From assembly GCF_964355755.1 (NCBI RefSeq), contig NC_092675.1, positions 28,608,912 to 28,668,911 of the forward strand: DNA of 60,000 nucleotides. Direction: 5' to 3'. Positions within the stretch are counted from its first letter, which is position 1, and each line of letters starts with the position of its first letter. Source of the stretch: Antedon mediterranea (taxonomy: Eukaryota; Echinodermata; Crinoidea; Comatulida; Antedonidae). The notes beneath the pieces were generated by a model. It was not told where the DNA came from. It worked only from the letters and a program-made list of their open reading frames with translations, and did no database searches. The position numbers and the translations under genes were made by a program. Of this stretch, positions 45,370 through 56,095 are shown one piece after another.

Positions 45370-45822
45370 CTGTAGTGTTTACGTAGTTATTTATGTAAAT
45401 AGCCTACTTGGTCTGCGAGTTGTTTTATTTGCATATTGGTCTACAGCTGGCCAGTTCTTTATAATAACGGGGTATACAATGACACGGGGACAATAGCGTT
45501 GGTTATAAGATGCGAGACATGCTAGTTAGCCGCCTACTGCACACGTTTGTTATATTATATGAATGTGGATACAAATAAAAGCACTTGACTTGAATACTGT
45601 TTTTATTCGGGGTACCCGAGTCTAGGACTTACTCATTTTCTCCTCTTCCTCCATCTGGACACTATTGAGTAAAAAGTTCGATTTTTAAAGTACTACTCCT
45701 CCCTTATTTGTTGTAGTATTGAGCTGGGATTTCGCATGAATATACTAAAGGCACATGTCCTCAAAGCTATAGCGCCGGATTTTTTATTTTCACACCGGAT
45801 GCAGCCATATGACGTCTCAAAG
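45370..45822. other. Leader of the Helentron insertion, no gene seen
   Basis: Begins TGTAGTGTTTACG one base after the triplet and holds an aataaaag signal near 45573. A solo LTR is possible but no matching end was found. Confidence 0.35.
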
Positions 45823-45945
45823 ATGGTACCATATAGCCGTATTTGGTAGGTTATTGATGTGTATGTGACGTCACATCCTGTCTTATGACGTCATTACAGC
45901 TTCATTTGCTGTACACCGAGTATTGCACATTCGTGCTTATTTGTT
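45823..45945 (+). repeat. Upstream copy of the Helentron 3' end
   Basis: Matches 53775-53912 in order: atagccgtatttggtag, gtgtatgtgacgt, acgtcattacagctt, gctgta-ccgagtat and gcacattcgtgc, with small gaps. It also ends just after the hairpin. It probably is the tail of an older copy placed head-to-tail before the complete one. Confidence 0.75.
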
Positions 45946-45987
45946 AATAATTAATTTGTTTAATTAAGAAGCCACAATGTGTGATAC

Positions 45988-46034
45988 ACACCACACGCAG
46001 AAGGTCCCGGTTCGAGACCGGGCGAAACCTTTTT
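45988..46034 (+). tRNA. 3' half of a tRNA-Val-like sequence
   Basis: From the anticodon loop on it reads cacacgcagaagg, then ccggttcgagaccgg (T-arm with B-box) and gcgaaacc (acceptor 3' side), followed by TTTTT at 46030. The order and words match animal tRNA-Val. The 5' half (acceptor strand, D-arm) is absent, so it cannot be a working tRNA. It sits about 45 bp after the upstream 3'-end repeat, at the presumed 5' end of the complete Helentron. Confidence 0.6.
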
Positions 46035-46290
46035 GTTTAAACTTTATGGTAAAAAGTACTGTATACGCAATATGATATACAGTATCTTTTTTAAATACTT
46101 ATTTTGTGTAATCGGTAATTATCACTTTTACACATGTTTATTTTGCTTTGTGCTTATTACTCTATTTATTTGTAATTTAAATGGATTAAAAAACTGTGTG
46201 TAACCCACATTTTTGGTGTAAGCCCTGGCGAAACCTATTTTTCTTAAACTTTATGGTGAAATATACTGTATACGTAATATGATATCAGCT
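46022..46290 (+). repeat. ~200-bp direct repeat with gcgaaacc boundary
   Basis: ggcgaaacct, taaactttatggt and actgtatacg-aatatgatat occur at 46020-46085 and again at 46219-46286. The duplication includes the last bases of the tRNA-like half. Confidence 0.65.
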
Positions 46291-46350
46291 CCCAAGAATA
46301 TTTTATATATCTTACTCCGAAAATTGAATTTCAAAATTTGCTGAACGTCG

Positions 46351-46476
46351 CCTGCTGTTATCACATACTTACACACATTCTGCCAGCTGCTTCCTGCTGT
46401 TATCACATACTTACACACATTCTGCCAGCTGCTTCCTGCTGTTATCACATACTTACACACATTCTGCCAGCTACTT
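46351..46476 (+). repeat. 42-bp tandem repeat, three units
   Basis: The unit cctgctgttatcacatac plus ttacacacattctgccagctgctt starts at 46351, 46393 and 46435. The copies are almost identical, so it expanded recently. It lies between the 5' end and the OTU region. Confidence 0.9.
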
Positions 46477-46566
46477 TAGTTGAAAACTTTATCAAGACTA
46501 AAACAGACATAGAATATAACAAAGCGTAATATCACACTATGCCTCGTTCAAAAGCGCAAAGCTCAT

Positions 46567-47290
46567 TTGAAAGAGGCGAGATCATCAAAGTATGGACAAC
46601 GGGAAACTCACGAAACCTCTCAATGCTCTACCGACTGCAGTAAGAAGAATACTGACTTAGTTGATGCAAATGTCACGGATATAGAAAGTCGATACATTTT
46701 CTCACCTCCTACTTTTAATTGGCAGGAAAGACAATGTCGTAGTCTGAATTTAGAGGTTGCTGTGCATCTAGTCCATTATGACGGTATAGAACGGACCTTG
46801 ACAAGTTCATTCAAGAAAAGAAACATATATCCAGATGGAAATTGGTTTTTTTAGCTTTGTCTTATGTAATTTTCGGAAATGAGTATATGCACGGGTTCCT
46901 CCGAGCTGCAGTGATTACTCACTTACACCAAACACAGAAACGACGCATCTGAAAAATTCGAGTTCAATGGTAATATAGATTCGCGTGAAAAGGCATTTCG
47001 TGAACATCTGGACAATTCCTCGCAATAACTGGTGCCGATAGTGTCCACTAGGCTACGATGCTAGAGGTAATTGCAGCTGCATCATTATTGGAAACGGATA
47101 TTTACGTCTATCAAAATCTCAATGCAAACACTACCGAACTAACCTGGGGCTGGCAGAGATATGCTGCTACTGCACTCTATGATTTTGGGTTGGAACAAGA
47201 ACGAGAGAATTGTTCCATATATTTAGTAAATTCAAGCAATGTGCATTTTGATGTAGTCGTTGAATTTGAAACTGAGGAACCCGAACAGTC
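46567..47290 (+). pseudogene. Helentron OTU-like cysteine protease domain
   Basis: The N-terminal part is frame 46567-46854, ending NIYPDGNWFF, stop. In OTU proteases the motif is DGNC; here the catalytic Cys codon is TGG (46843-46845, Trp), followed by a TAG. The domain goes on in other frames (LALSYVIFGNE, FLRAAVITHL) and then MLEVIAAASLLETDIYVYQN from 47058, to VNSSNVHFDVVV with the catalytic His near 47240. Both the changed Cys and the breaks mean it is inactive. Confidence 0.75.
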
Positions 47291-47783
47291 AACTTGCGAA
47301 CAACCGGCTACTGATCAACCATCTCCAGATACATCAGTTCCCGAACAACCAGCTCCTGATCAACCATCTACAGACACAAAGGTTCCATCAGAGTCCATAT
47401 GTAAGGGTTGTGGCAAGTCTTTCAAGCGTCTTAAAGGTCACTTGGCAAAGAAAATGACGTGTAGAAAAATGTATCCAGATGATTACACTTCTAATAATAG
47501 ACGCGGATATAAACAGAAGCATGAAACAGAGCGACTTATGAATGAAAGCGATGAAAATCGTTCTAAGAGGCTAGGAGATTCAAAAGTTATTACGAATCTC
47601 ATCGAGATGATATCAGCGTTAAGAAGAAAAGTTATCACGAATCTCATCGAGATGATATCAGCGCTAAGAAGAAAAGTTATCACAAAACTCATTGAGATGA
47701 TATCAACGCTAAGAAGAAAGGTCATTACGAATCTCATCGTGATGGAAAAAAAAAGAGAAGTGTGTGAAACGATACACAAATAA
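47058..47783 (+). pseudogene. Helentron protein: OTU end, Pro-rich linker, CCHC finger, 15-residue repeats
   Basis: A 241-residue frame. The OTU C-terminal part runs to ~residue 75. A Pro/Thr/Gln linker with repeated EQPAPDQPS words follows, then a finger CKGCGKSF...H...TC (C-x2-C-x9-H-x6-C, residues ~115-135), then four in-frame 15-residue repeats of KVITNLIEMISALRR (47583-47762, 45-bp period). The frame ends at 47783 and the next protein part overlaps in another frame. Confidence 0.72.
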
Positions 47784-48294
47784 AAAACATAGTAACACCG
47801 AGAACGATCGATTGAGCAAATTTCTAGAACATGTACGTTATGGTCCAATATACCCATGCATAGTTTGTCATCGGATGTTGTATAAATATGGTGTAACGGA
47901 AATTACCGAAAAGTTACGAACGAAAATGAACACGAACAACGCATATGAACTATACGTCATCAAAGCAGAATTGCTAACTACCGATAAAACAAAATACGTT
48001 TGTCATACATGTAAAGGTTACTTGGTGAAAGGTAAAATGTCACCTATGTGTGTGAGAAACGGCTTGAATCTTGATCCTATTCCACCAGATCTAGAGCTGT
48101 CTGAACTTGGTAGAGTACTCTTAGCTAGATCTATTTTATTCCTAAAATTACGTGTTCTACCGTCTAGTGGATGGTCAGCAATGAAAGACCGGGTCATTTA
48201 TGTACCTATAACTGATGATGATATATTGAATACTATGTCACAATTAACGAGTTTACCACGACTGCCAGATGATGCTGGTTTGATTCCAGTGTAA
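47764..48294 (+). pseudogene. Helentron DUF6570-like zinc-binding region
   Basis: A 176-residue frame with YPCIVCHRMLY, YVCHTCKGYLVKGKMSPMC (CxxC pairs), LDPIPPDLELSELGRVLLAR and SIFLKLR-type sequence, followed by VIYVPI. This Cys pattern and the P-P-x-L-x-x-L-x-x-x-E-x-x-L style precede the Helitron N-terminal region in animal Helitrons. The function is unknown; it may bind nucleic acid. The Met at 47764 is not a true start. Confidence 0.72.
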
Positions 48295-48640
48295 CTCAAG
48301 CGACAGATAGAGAAACAGCCTTATGTGTTAAATGCATATATTGATCCGAAGAAGCTAATACCGTACAAGCTATAATGATACTTAAAGAGCTGGGACATCC
48401 TGGGTACACTGATGTCAGATCAACGAATTCTATCACGCACAAATCAAACAGGAGGTGGCTAATGATCCAGACGAAGAAGAAGATTCTCCCATAGATGAAA
48501 TAGTCAACGATGATGATGTAAATATCAAAACTAATGAGAATAATGATAGTAATGATAGAAGTGATACTAAAGAAACCAATGAAAATGAAGAAGACGGAAG
48601 AACTCGTTATCAAAGCTGTAATAATCTTTCCACGGTGATG
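48295..48640 (+). pseudogene. Helentron acidic linker
   Basis: After a stop at 48294 the homology (YILRSKKLIPYKL) is fragmentary. It then becomes very acidic, Asp/Glu/Asn-rich (DPDEEEDSPIDEIVNDDD) in the frame from 48455. Low-complexity linker between zinc region and Rep; no catalytic motif. Confidence 0.6.
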
Positions 48641-49182
48641 TCAGACGATCATGCAGAAATACATCTAGTTTGTCCGGAGAGAGAAAAGAATCGGTCTGAT
48701 ACAGATAGCCTTTCTGTCGCACCTGGACAAGGTAAAACACCAACTAATTTCATGAGAGATGACAGTTGCGATATAAATTCATTTTCAACATTGTATCCCA
48801 CTGGTCGGTATGGTTTACTTACTTGCGTGCTATCAAATTGGCTCCTTGGAAGTTTTTCTGTCAAAGACTTTATAATGTAGACAGACGATTCATTTCTAGT
48901 GATGCATTCACTTTCGCTTCCTTATATTATCTCGAACGACACTCTATTGAAAATCAAATCAGTGTCAGTTACTTGAAGGGAAATGTCAATTCATCGCGGG
49001 AATTGCAAAATGTGGAGGACGCGTATACTGTTCTTGACCAACGTTTCTTTTCTTTTTCACACTGTCCTGTGCTGATACACGATGGCCAGAAAACATCACG
49101 TCTATCCTTTTACGGAACCATGACATCAGTTACCAAATGGAAGATGGGATCGAAACTATATATGTTGATGGTGAACCACTAG
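48640..49182 (+). pseudogene. Helentron Helitron-like N-terminal region
   Basis: Continues across a shift near 48800: YPTGRYGLLT in one frame and FFCQRLYNVDRRFISSDAFT, YYLERHSIENQIS and VLDQRFFSF in the next (48766-49182). QRLYNxDxRF...FAxxY is the signature of the region before the Rep nuclease. Confidence 0.75.
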
Positions 49183-50130
49183 AGTATACGGAAGAAGGAA
49201 GAATAAAAATAGACAACTTGCGCAAGTTACTTCAAGAAAACACGGATATAGTGGCACGTAATTTCAACCAAAGAGTGAAGGCATTTATCAAAAACATAAT
49301 GATGGGTACAAACAGTCCTATGCATATTGAATCCTATAACTACAGGGTAGAGTTTCAAAAACGGGGTGCTGGACACATTCATGGAGTCTGTTGGCCAACT
49401 TTTGAGAAACTAGAAGAAGATTTTCCAGGAATTACATCATCATTGATTCCCTGCGGCAGAACAAGCATCTCTCTGATACTCAAAAAGATGTGACAGTAAA
49501 GTTGGTAGATAATTTCATCACCTGTGATACAAAACCGGAAAACGATCTATATTATATTGCCAAACAACTGCAAACTCACAGTCACACTAAATCCTGTCGC
49601 AAGTATGGAACAGATTGCAGATTCGGATTCCCACGTTTTCCTAGTGAAAGAACGATCATCGCACAGCCCTTGAACAAATCACAACTGACTGAAGATGAAT
49701 ACAAACAGATACTGGGCAATCATCATACTACACTGGAAGCAGTGAGGAAAACCTTGCTAGATCTGCAGAAAAAGAATAAATTAGACGAAACATCAGTAGA
49801 TCAACTACTGCGATTAGCGGATGTTTCACACGAAGACTATTACAGAGCGCTCGAAGTTAGCGAGAAAGGCACAGTAATTGTACTGAAACGAGTGGTGAAT
49901 GAAATAATGGTCAACAATTACAACAAAGAATGGATACGAGCGTTGAATGGTAATATGGATCTACAGGTCTGTTTGGACTATTATGCAGTGATCACTTATA
50001 TTACCGACTATTACATGAAGGATGATACCGGAACGATGAAATATCTCATAGATGCTGCCAAAGAAATTCGTGGGAGCGATAAAAGTAACCAAGAGAAAAT
50101 GAGATACCTAGCAAGAGTATTCTTGACATA
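49137..50130 (+). pseudogene. Helentron HUH Rep nuclease
   Basis: Frame 49137-49493 carries VEFQKRGAGHIHGVCW: the His-x-His pair of HUH nucleases. After a frameshift at ~49490 the 624-residue frame goes on with SHTKSCRKYGTDCRFGFPRF (residues 31-50). YYAVITYITDYY at residues 164-175 is the tyrosine motif that would cut and bind the DNA 5' end in rolling-circle replication. The residues look intact, but the frame is not continuous. Confidence 0.85.
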
Positions 50131-51364
50131 CAGAGAGAAATGTAAATTCGAGGCCATTTACCTTATGGATCCTAGCCTTCATCTGACAAATTCCAACATA
50201 AAGCCTGTTTGGGTTGACACTAATCTTCCGGAAAAACGGAGGAAATTCCTCATGCAAATAGATGATGGTGATTACAGTGATGATACAGATCCCGCAATGT
50301 CTGAGCCTGACGATGACGATGACGAGAATAATCGTACAATGAAAAAATCTAACAGAGCAAATAGTAATTTCATTACTATACCTGCCAAAAAAGGTAAATA
50401 CGTTCAGCGAAACCTCTCGATACATGAGAAATTCGAGAAACGACCTGGTCCCATACGTATTATGACCCTTGCTCAGTTCAGCACCATGTATGATACTTGT
50501 CCATTCAGTCAAACGAAAGGAAAAGTCTTTACAGACCGAGTATATGGTGTGAGTGATAAACCTATTGTTACTGCGGATGTGAGACCCACCAAATTCCTAC
50601 CAGCATTGATCAAACTCACTGATACATTGTATATGGAACTACGTCAACGACCAGCTATATTACGTCAACATAAATGCAATCAGATAAAAGAACCACATCA
50701 GTTTGCCTACTCGGAGCTCTTACTTTACTGGCCGTGGCTGAAAGAAAGTGATTGCATAAGCGATGACTTCCAAAAGTGCTTAGACTTGTATGAGAGCAAA
50801 CTAAACAAGATAAACATAGTGGAAAATATGCTATTCCCTCATCGTAACAATGTAGAAGCGGATCGAAACTTCATCGAATCGCAGGATAATGGTCATCGTG
50901 CTAACCATATTGGTGATATGCTGGATCCATCACTGGAACAGGAGAATGATGAACAGCGTGAGATTGGTACAAATGTCAACGTTCAGAACCTAGCAACTGA
51001 ACCAGAGGGTATCGTCGATACAAATGACGAAGTAACCAGTGATCTTGGATCGATATTCAGGCAAATTGACATATCTGATAAAGAACAAATGTGTCAGTCA
51101 GTGACAAAACTTGATGAGGATCAACGACAAGCTTTCAATTGGGTACTGAAATACTTGAGAGATATACGAAAATCTACTCAACTCGGGACCAGGGTAAAAG
51201 ATCCACCACTTTTGGTAGTTCATGGAGGTGCAGGTTCGGGAGAATCAGAGTTGATACGTGTAATAGCACAGTGGGCAGAAGCCACACTGAGAACAGACGA
51301 TGACAGAAATCCCGATCAACCACTTGTGATCCTTGCTGCTCCAAACAGGAACTGCAGCCAGTAA
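50131..51364 (+). pseudogene. Helentron Rep-helicase linker and helicase N-terminus
   Basis: Second half of the 624-residue frame. An acidic patch near residues 265-285 is followed by a conserved block (KFLPALIKLTDTLYMELRQR). The Pif1-type helicase starts at ~residue 540 (LDEDQRQAFNWVLKYL). Walker A reads GGAGSGES (579-586): the essential Lys is Glu (GAA at 51242-51244), so ATP binding should be lost. A frameshift at ~51350 ends the frame just before TGTAASNIKG, the next helicase motif. Confidence 0.82.
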
Positions 51365-52345
51365 CATCAAAGGTCTGACTATGCATACAGCGTTCAATCT
51401 GCCCTTTGGAAACAAATTTATCAGTTTGAATGATAAAAAGCGAGATGCAATGAGATCGTTGTTACAAGGATTGAAGTTAGTCGTGATAGATGAAATGTCA
51501 ATGATAAAAGCAGACCAGTTGTATCAGTTGAATCTACGACTTCAAGAGATATTGGGAAATCAGCGAGACTTTGCTGGAATTTCTATTGTCCTGTTCGGTG
51601 ATCTACTTCAGCTCCGACCCGTATCAGCAAGATATACATTCGATGAGCCATCAAACGAGAATTTCGCTCTTTCTTTCACACTCCGTTCCTTATGGGATCT
51701 CTTTACTATGATAGAGGTACGTTATAACCATCGTCAAGGCGATCATCGCGAATACGCAGCAGTTCTAGGACGTATCCGATATGGCCTGAAAGAACAGCCT
51801 GATATCGATCTCCTGAAAAAGAGAGTTACTAAAGATATCCCCATAGATGGGATACATTTGTTTGGAACTGACGCAGAAGTGAACCATTTCAATGGTGAGA
51901 GACTGAGCGATCTAGAAGGTACTGAATATACGATACATGCGGTAAATATACACCCTACACAGAAAACCTACAAGCCTAAGATCGGTAGAGATGGTTGCGT
52001 GAATAATACACCATTTCAAAGTACACTCAAACTGAAGGAAGGCGCATGCATAATGCTCACATATAACATCCAAATACAGGATCGTTTAGTGAATGGTAAT
52101 ATGGGTACAGTCAGTATTGTGAACACTAAACCAGACAGTAATAACCAGGCAGTTGTTACTGAAGTAATGATCAAGTTTGATGATGAGGAAGTTGGTGAGA
52201 TGTTGAGAAAATCTACTAAAAGAACTGATGGATTGACCGTAATCAAACCAATATCGTATGAGTACTCAATCGGAAGCAAAGAGAAAGAAAACACTACTAG
52301 CGTGAAACTCATTCAGATCCCACTACGACTTGCTACGACTTGCTT
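51350..52345 (+). pseudogene. Helentron Pif1-type helicase, middle part
   Basis: Frame 51333-52364: TGTAASNIKGLTMHTAF (motif Ia region), LVVIDEMSMIKADQLY (Walker B, Asp-Glu), FGDLLQLRPV (motif III, Gly-Asp...Gln-Leu), and LTYNIQIQDRLVNGNMGTV before the final motifs. These residues are intact. A frameshift near 52335 puts the last motif in the next frame. The helicase would peel off the DNA strand during rolling-circle transposition. Confidence 0.87.
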
Positions 52346-53183
52346 GGGGCTGTACCGTGCATAAATTTCAAGGACAGACTATAATAGCGCCAACTATAAT
52401 AGTCGGTCACATGGAGAAGATTTTTCACCCATCACAAGCTTATGTGCTCTTCGGTCGTATTCAGACACAAGATCAGTTGTTCCTAACATGTTTTGATGCG
52501 GAGAAAATGATAAACGTGAATACAGGCGCACTGCTAACAGCCCAGTTGATAAAAAATTCAGCTATCAACCCTCGATACCGAGAGTGGACTGACGTCAAAT
52601 CAACCAAAACTAAACTAGTGCAGCTGAATATTCGATCATTGCGTAAACATCTAGCTGATATTAGTTCTGATTTCGAACTTATGAATGCAGAGTGCATCTG
52701 CCTTACAGAAACATGGTTATTGAAGAATGTCCAAATTGACATTATACCGCTACCAAGATACAAACTGTTCACATGTAGTGAAGGTCGTGGTAAAGGAGTA
52801 GCAATATACGTGTATCACCTCTTCATTCAGAGGCTAAGAAGAACTATCAAATACTAAAAATCGGCTTGTCAAATTTTGAACTCATCTGTGTTTATAGGTC
52901 TCCAAATAGTTCGATCACAGAATTTACAGAGGCACTTTTACGTTGTATATCAAACAACAAGAAAACCGTAATCTGCGGCGATATAAACACCGATCCTACA
53001 GGAAACAAATTATTTGAAAGTTTGACAAATCTTGGCTTCACGCAAATAATCAACGAATCAACGCACATAGAAGGTAAAATACTGGATCACGTGTACCACA
53101 ACATGGAAAATAACGTTGATCATTTCCTCTATCCAGTATACTATTCTGATCATGATGCAACTTGTTTTAGCTTCCTTGAATGA
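52330..53183 (+). pseudogene. Helentron helicase C-terminus fused to AP endonuclease
   Basis: Starts with RLAWGCTVHKFQGQTI (motif V, Gln) and HPSQAYVLFGRIQTQDQL (motif VI, Arg). An apurinic-type endonuclease follows: LVQLNIRSLRKHLADIS, CICLTETWL (Glu), a stop at 52857, then ELICVYRSPNSS, TVICGDINTD (Asp-Asn) and YYSDHDATCFSF (Asp-His), ending at 53183. The C-terminal endonuclease, of LINE origin, separates Helentrons from canonical Helitrons (family knowledge). Confidence 0.87.
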
Positions 53184-53774
53184 ATATTATTGATTATGTT
53201 TATGAATTGATTAAATGATGTTTTTATGAAATCTTATATTATAGTTTATTTCTGCATTGCTTTCATGAATATAATTTATTACCTATCTATGCTATCTATG
53301 TCATAATTTATCTAAATCAATGAAAACAAATGTAGGGTAACCCCAGATATATGAATAGGTTTACAAAATAAAAATAATGAACCCACCCTACAAAATCCTC
53401 ATCAAATCCGTATCGTCTATAAACCCATCCTGATGAAATCCAATTTATGGAATGAACTCACCCTGACAAAATCGTTATCGTCTAAATCTACCCTAAAAAT
53501 CCGTAGCATGCAATGAACTCAACCCTGGAAAATAAGCCGTGTTTCGTATCACTTAAAAAGGATATTTCTTCTTTTCTTCTTTTTTTAAAGGAAATTACTT
53601 GGAGATTCATAATTTTTACAATAATGTCATTTCCGGTTATGTGACGTCACTTCCAGTTTACGAAAATCTTCGGATTATAGACGTGTTTAGTATCTTTGAA
53701 AAGAAAATCACTTTGAGATTTCATAATTTACTGTAATTATGCCATTTCCGGTTATGTGACGTAACTTTTCGGAA
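53184..53774 (+). other. Helentron 3' non-coding region with internal repeats
   Basis: 53370-53525 holds repeats of ccctacaaaatc...atcgtcta-like words. 53560-53765 holds two ~125-bp copies (tcatttccggttatgtgacgt at about 53625 and 53742). It precedes the terminal block. Confidence 0.65.
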
Positions 53775-53922
53775 TATAGCCGTATTTGGTAGCGAGGTTA
53801 TTTTTTTTATTATAGCGAGTGTATGTGACGTTACATCCCGTCTTATTTATAACGTCATTACAGCTTCTTTTGCTGTACCCCGAGTATCGCACATTCGTGC
53901 TTGTTTATTTGGTATATCACAC
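53775..53922 (+). other. Helentron 3' end with terminal hairpin
   Basis: The terminal block holds cgagtatcGCACattcGTGC (a 4-bp stem, tight loop) about 10-25 bp before the junction. Helitron-type elements carry such a hairpin near the 3' terminus as a stop signal for transposition. The same hairpin closes the upstream repeat at ~45933. Confidence 0.6.
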
Positions 53923-53925
53923 AAT

Positions 53926-55927
53926 CCACACACCTTTTGTTTTATATTTGTTTAAAGTCAAACCAGACGACTTACAGAAAATATCAACTTCGTTAAAAAA
54001 GTATTTCAGACTATTTCCATCTTGTGTAAAAATTACCGTGTCATCAGCTAGTTGGGCAATCTTAATTATATTATTGTCATTCTTCTCTATGCTCTTTAGT
54101 GCAATACTTGTGCATTGAGGGTTATCTCTTACATTTACTGCCATTAATTCTACTTATATACTAGTATGAATAATAAAGCAGAAAAAAGACATCCTTGGCG
54201 TACGCCACATTTCATGTTAAAACTTTCAGATACATATCCGTTATTTGTTATTACGCATTCGGTATCTGTGTATATTGTTTTTATCCAATTAATTAAAGAA
54301 TTTCCAAAACCAAAGTGAACCAGCACTTTAAGTATTACATTTCTATGTAAAGAATCAAAAGCTTTAGCAAAATCTAAAAATAAAATTTCTCCAGGTTTGT
54401 TTTTGTTACTTGAGTAATTTAGTATGTCTTCAACTAATCTTACGTTTTCACCTCCAAACCTGCCAAATATATATCCTTTTTGGTCATGATTAATTATAGA
54501 TCCTATTATTTTTTGTAATCTATTACATAGAACATGTGTCATTATCTTATAGCCAACGTTTAATAGAGTTTATGGGTCTCTAATTATCAAGACTCTCTCT
54601 TTGCCTTTTTTTAAATATTAAGTTTATTATTCCTCTCCTTTGAGTGTTAGATAATCTTTAGAGGGATCGAGTATGAATAATTCAGTGCATTACATACAAT
54701 CACTTTAATATAAACCCAAAACTTAAGGTAAAACTCAACACTTAAGCCGTCTGTTCCAGGGCTTTTATTAATTTTTATTTTAAAGACTGCTTTTGTACAT
54801 TCTTCCTTCTTCGGTTAACAGTCTTTCACATTTAGAATTTTCTTCTTTTGATAACTTTTTAACCTTAGAATTTTGATAAGTATGTATTTATTCTTTCGAC
54901 TGGAATATGTTTATTTTTATATAATTTTTTGTAGTATTTAAGTTTAACCTGTTCTTCTAAAATTTCATCTATTTCTGTTGTTATTTTACCATTATTCTTC
55001 AACAAAGACGTAATATGTTTTCTTTTAGCATTATTCTTTCTAATCCTAAGAAAAAATTATTGTTTTCTCTTCTCGAACCATTCGATTCTTGATCTTATCT
55101 TAGCTCCGTCTGCTTCTATGGAGTATACATCACTTAACTCTTTTCTTTTTTTATCAATTTTTTTTCTCAATTTTCTCGTCATACAGTATATTTAACGTAG
55201 TGGTAAGCTCCTTAACCTCTTTAATTAATTTGTACTTATTCGAATTTCTTTCTTTTTTCTTTCTTTCACAATATTTACAAAAAAATTCTTTTATTTTAAC
55301 TTTTAGATGCTCCCATTGCAAATCTGGGGTTAAATTGTGTTTATTTTGTTGTGTATCTTTAATCATAGAGATTATACGTTCAACATACACATCATCTTTT
55401 AAAATATTGTTATTTAGTTTCCAGATACCTGGTCCTTTTTTTAAGTGGTTGGTGACAATTTTAAGAGAAATTGCCTGGTGATGGGATAGAATTGATGGTC
55501 TGATATCTGTAGTACAAATTTTTAAAACCGTTTTTATAAAGGGAGTTGGATACACACCTTATATCTAGTCTTCCAAAAGTATCTTTTTTTCCTCCAATTG
55601 AACTGGGTTTCATTCTTGTGGCATTCCCTCCATATGTCTATTATTTTTTTTTTATAATACATTTTTTTTAAACAGTTGGAGACTTGTCATATTTAGGCGT
55701 AGGTAGACTATTTCTCTGATCTAGATTATGTTGCAAAATGCAATTAACATCTCCTCCCATTACAACGTATTCATCTTTTATGTTACATAAGTTATCAATT
55801 TTTCTTTTCGAAAAAAGGAGGTTCTTTCTTTATAGTTGTTTGGAGCATATATATTTATAAAGTTATACATTTTTTTATTGTGTTCTAAATTTAAGATCAG
55901 AATTCTGCCTTCTTCATCTATATATTT
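53926..55927 (-). pseudogene. L1-like LINE 1, endonuclease end and reverse transcriptase
   Basis: On the minus strand from 55927: INIYAPNNYKER and VMGGDVNCILQHNLDQRNS (endonuclease, Asp-x-Asn), then 55555-55154 with GPGIWKLNNNILKDD, the L1/Tx1 hallmark, and a coiled basic linker. After decayed sequence come frame 54542-54150 (QKGYIFGRFGGENVRLVEDI, ILFLDFAKAFDSL motif A, CGVRQGC motif B) and 54144-53926 (AQLADDTVIF motif C, LTLNKYKTKGVWI). Stops and shifts separate the parts. It is 5'-truncated at 55927 inside the endonuclease, next to the 13-bp duplication. Confidence 0.84.
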
Positions 55928-55940
55928 ACAAACTATTGTA

Positions 55941-56095
55941 TTTAATAAACATATTTAAAGTGTTTTGTAAAATTTGAATCTGTTTAATCATGCAATTTTA
56001 CAAGACAATAAATCATACATACATTTTTATAAATGTAGGACTTAAAAATTATGTTAAAACTTTTAAATGTGATTCATTCGTGTTTCTTTTTTCAG
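55941..56095 (+). other. LRR intron right part
   Basis: Resumes the intron cut at 15775 (tttaataaacat, tgaatctgtttaa, caattttacaaga). It matches the other LRR introns and ends in tttcttttttcag at 56083-56095. Confidence 0.8.

Larger units (their letters stand above)
45370..53922 (+). mobile_element. Helentron (animal Helitron with endonuclease), 8.55-kb insertion
   Basis: Lies in LINE 1 between identical AAT triplets (45367-45369, 53923-53925); Helentrons normally make no duplication, so this may be chance or microhomology. Protein order on the plus strand: OTU protease-like, zinc finger, DUF6570-like region, Helitron N-terminal region, HUH Rep, Pif1-type helicase, AP endonuclease. This order is that of Helentrons. 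The 3' end has a short hairpin. A ~125-bp block of the 3' end also occurs upstream of the gene (45823-45945), as expected for tandem Helentrons. All parts have frame breaks. Confidence 0.87.

Noticed and set aside
45370-45660. Solo LTR at the left end of the Helentron insertion
   Set aside because: It starts with TG and holds an AATAAA-type signal, but no CA end with a matching 5-bp duplication was found.
46351-46476. CRISPR or binding-site array
   Set aside because: Three perfect 42-bp tandem units with no spacer; a plain tandem repeat.
47583-47857. Minus-strand 124-residue frame opposite the 15-residue repeats
   Set aside because: Shadow of the 45-bp coding repeats on the Helentron strand.
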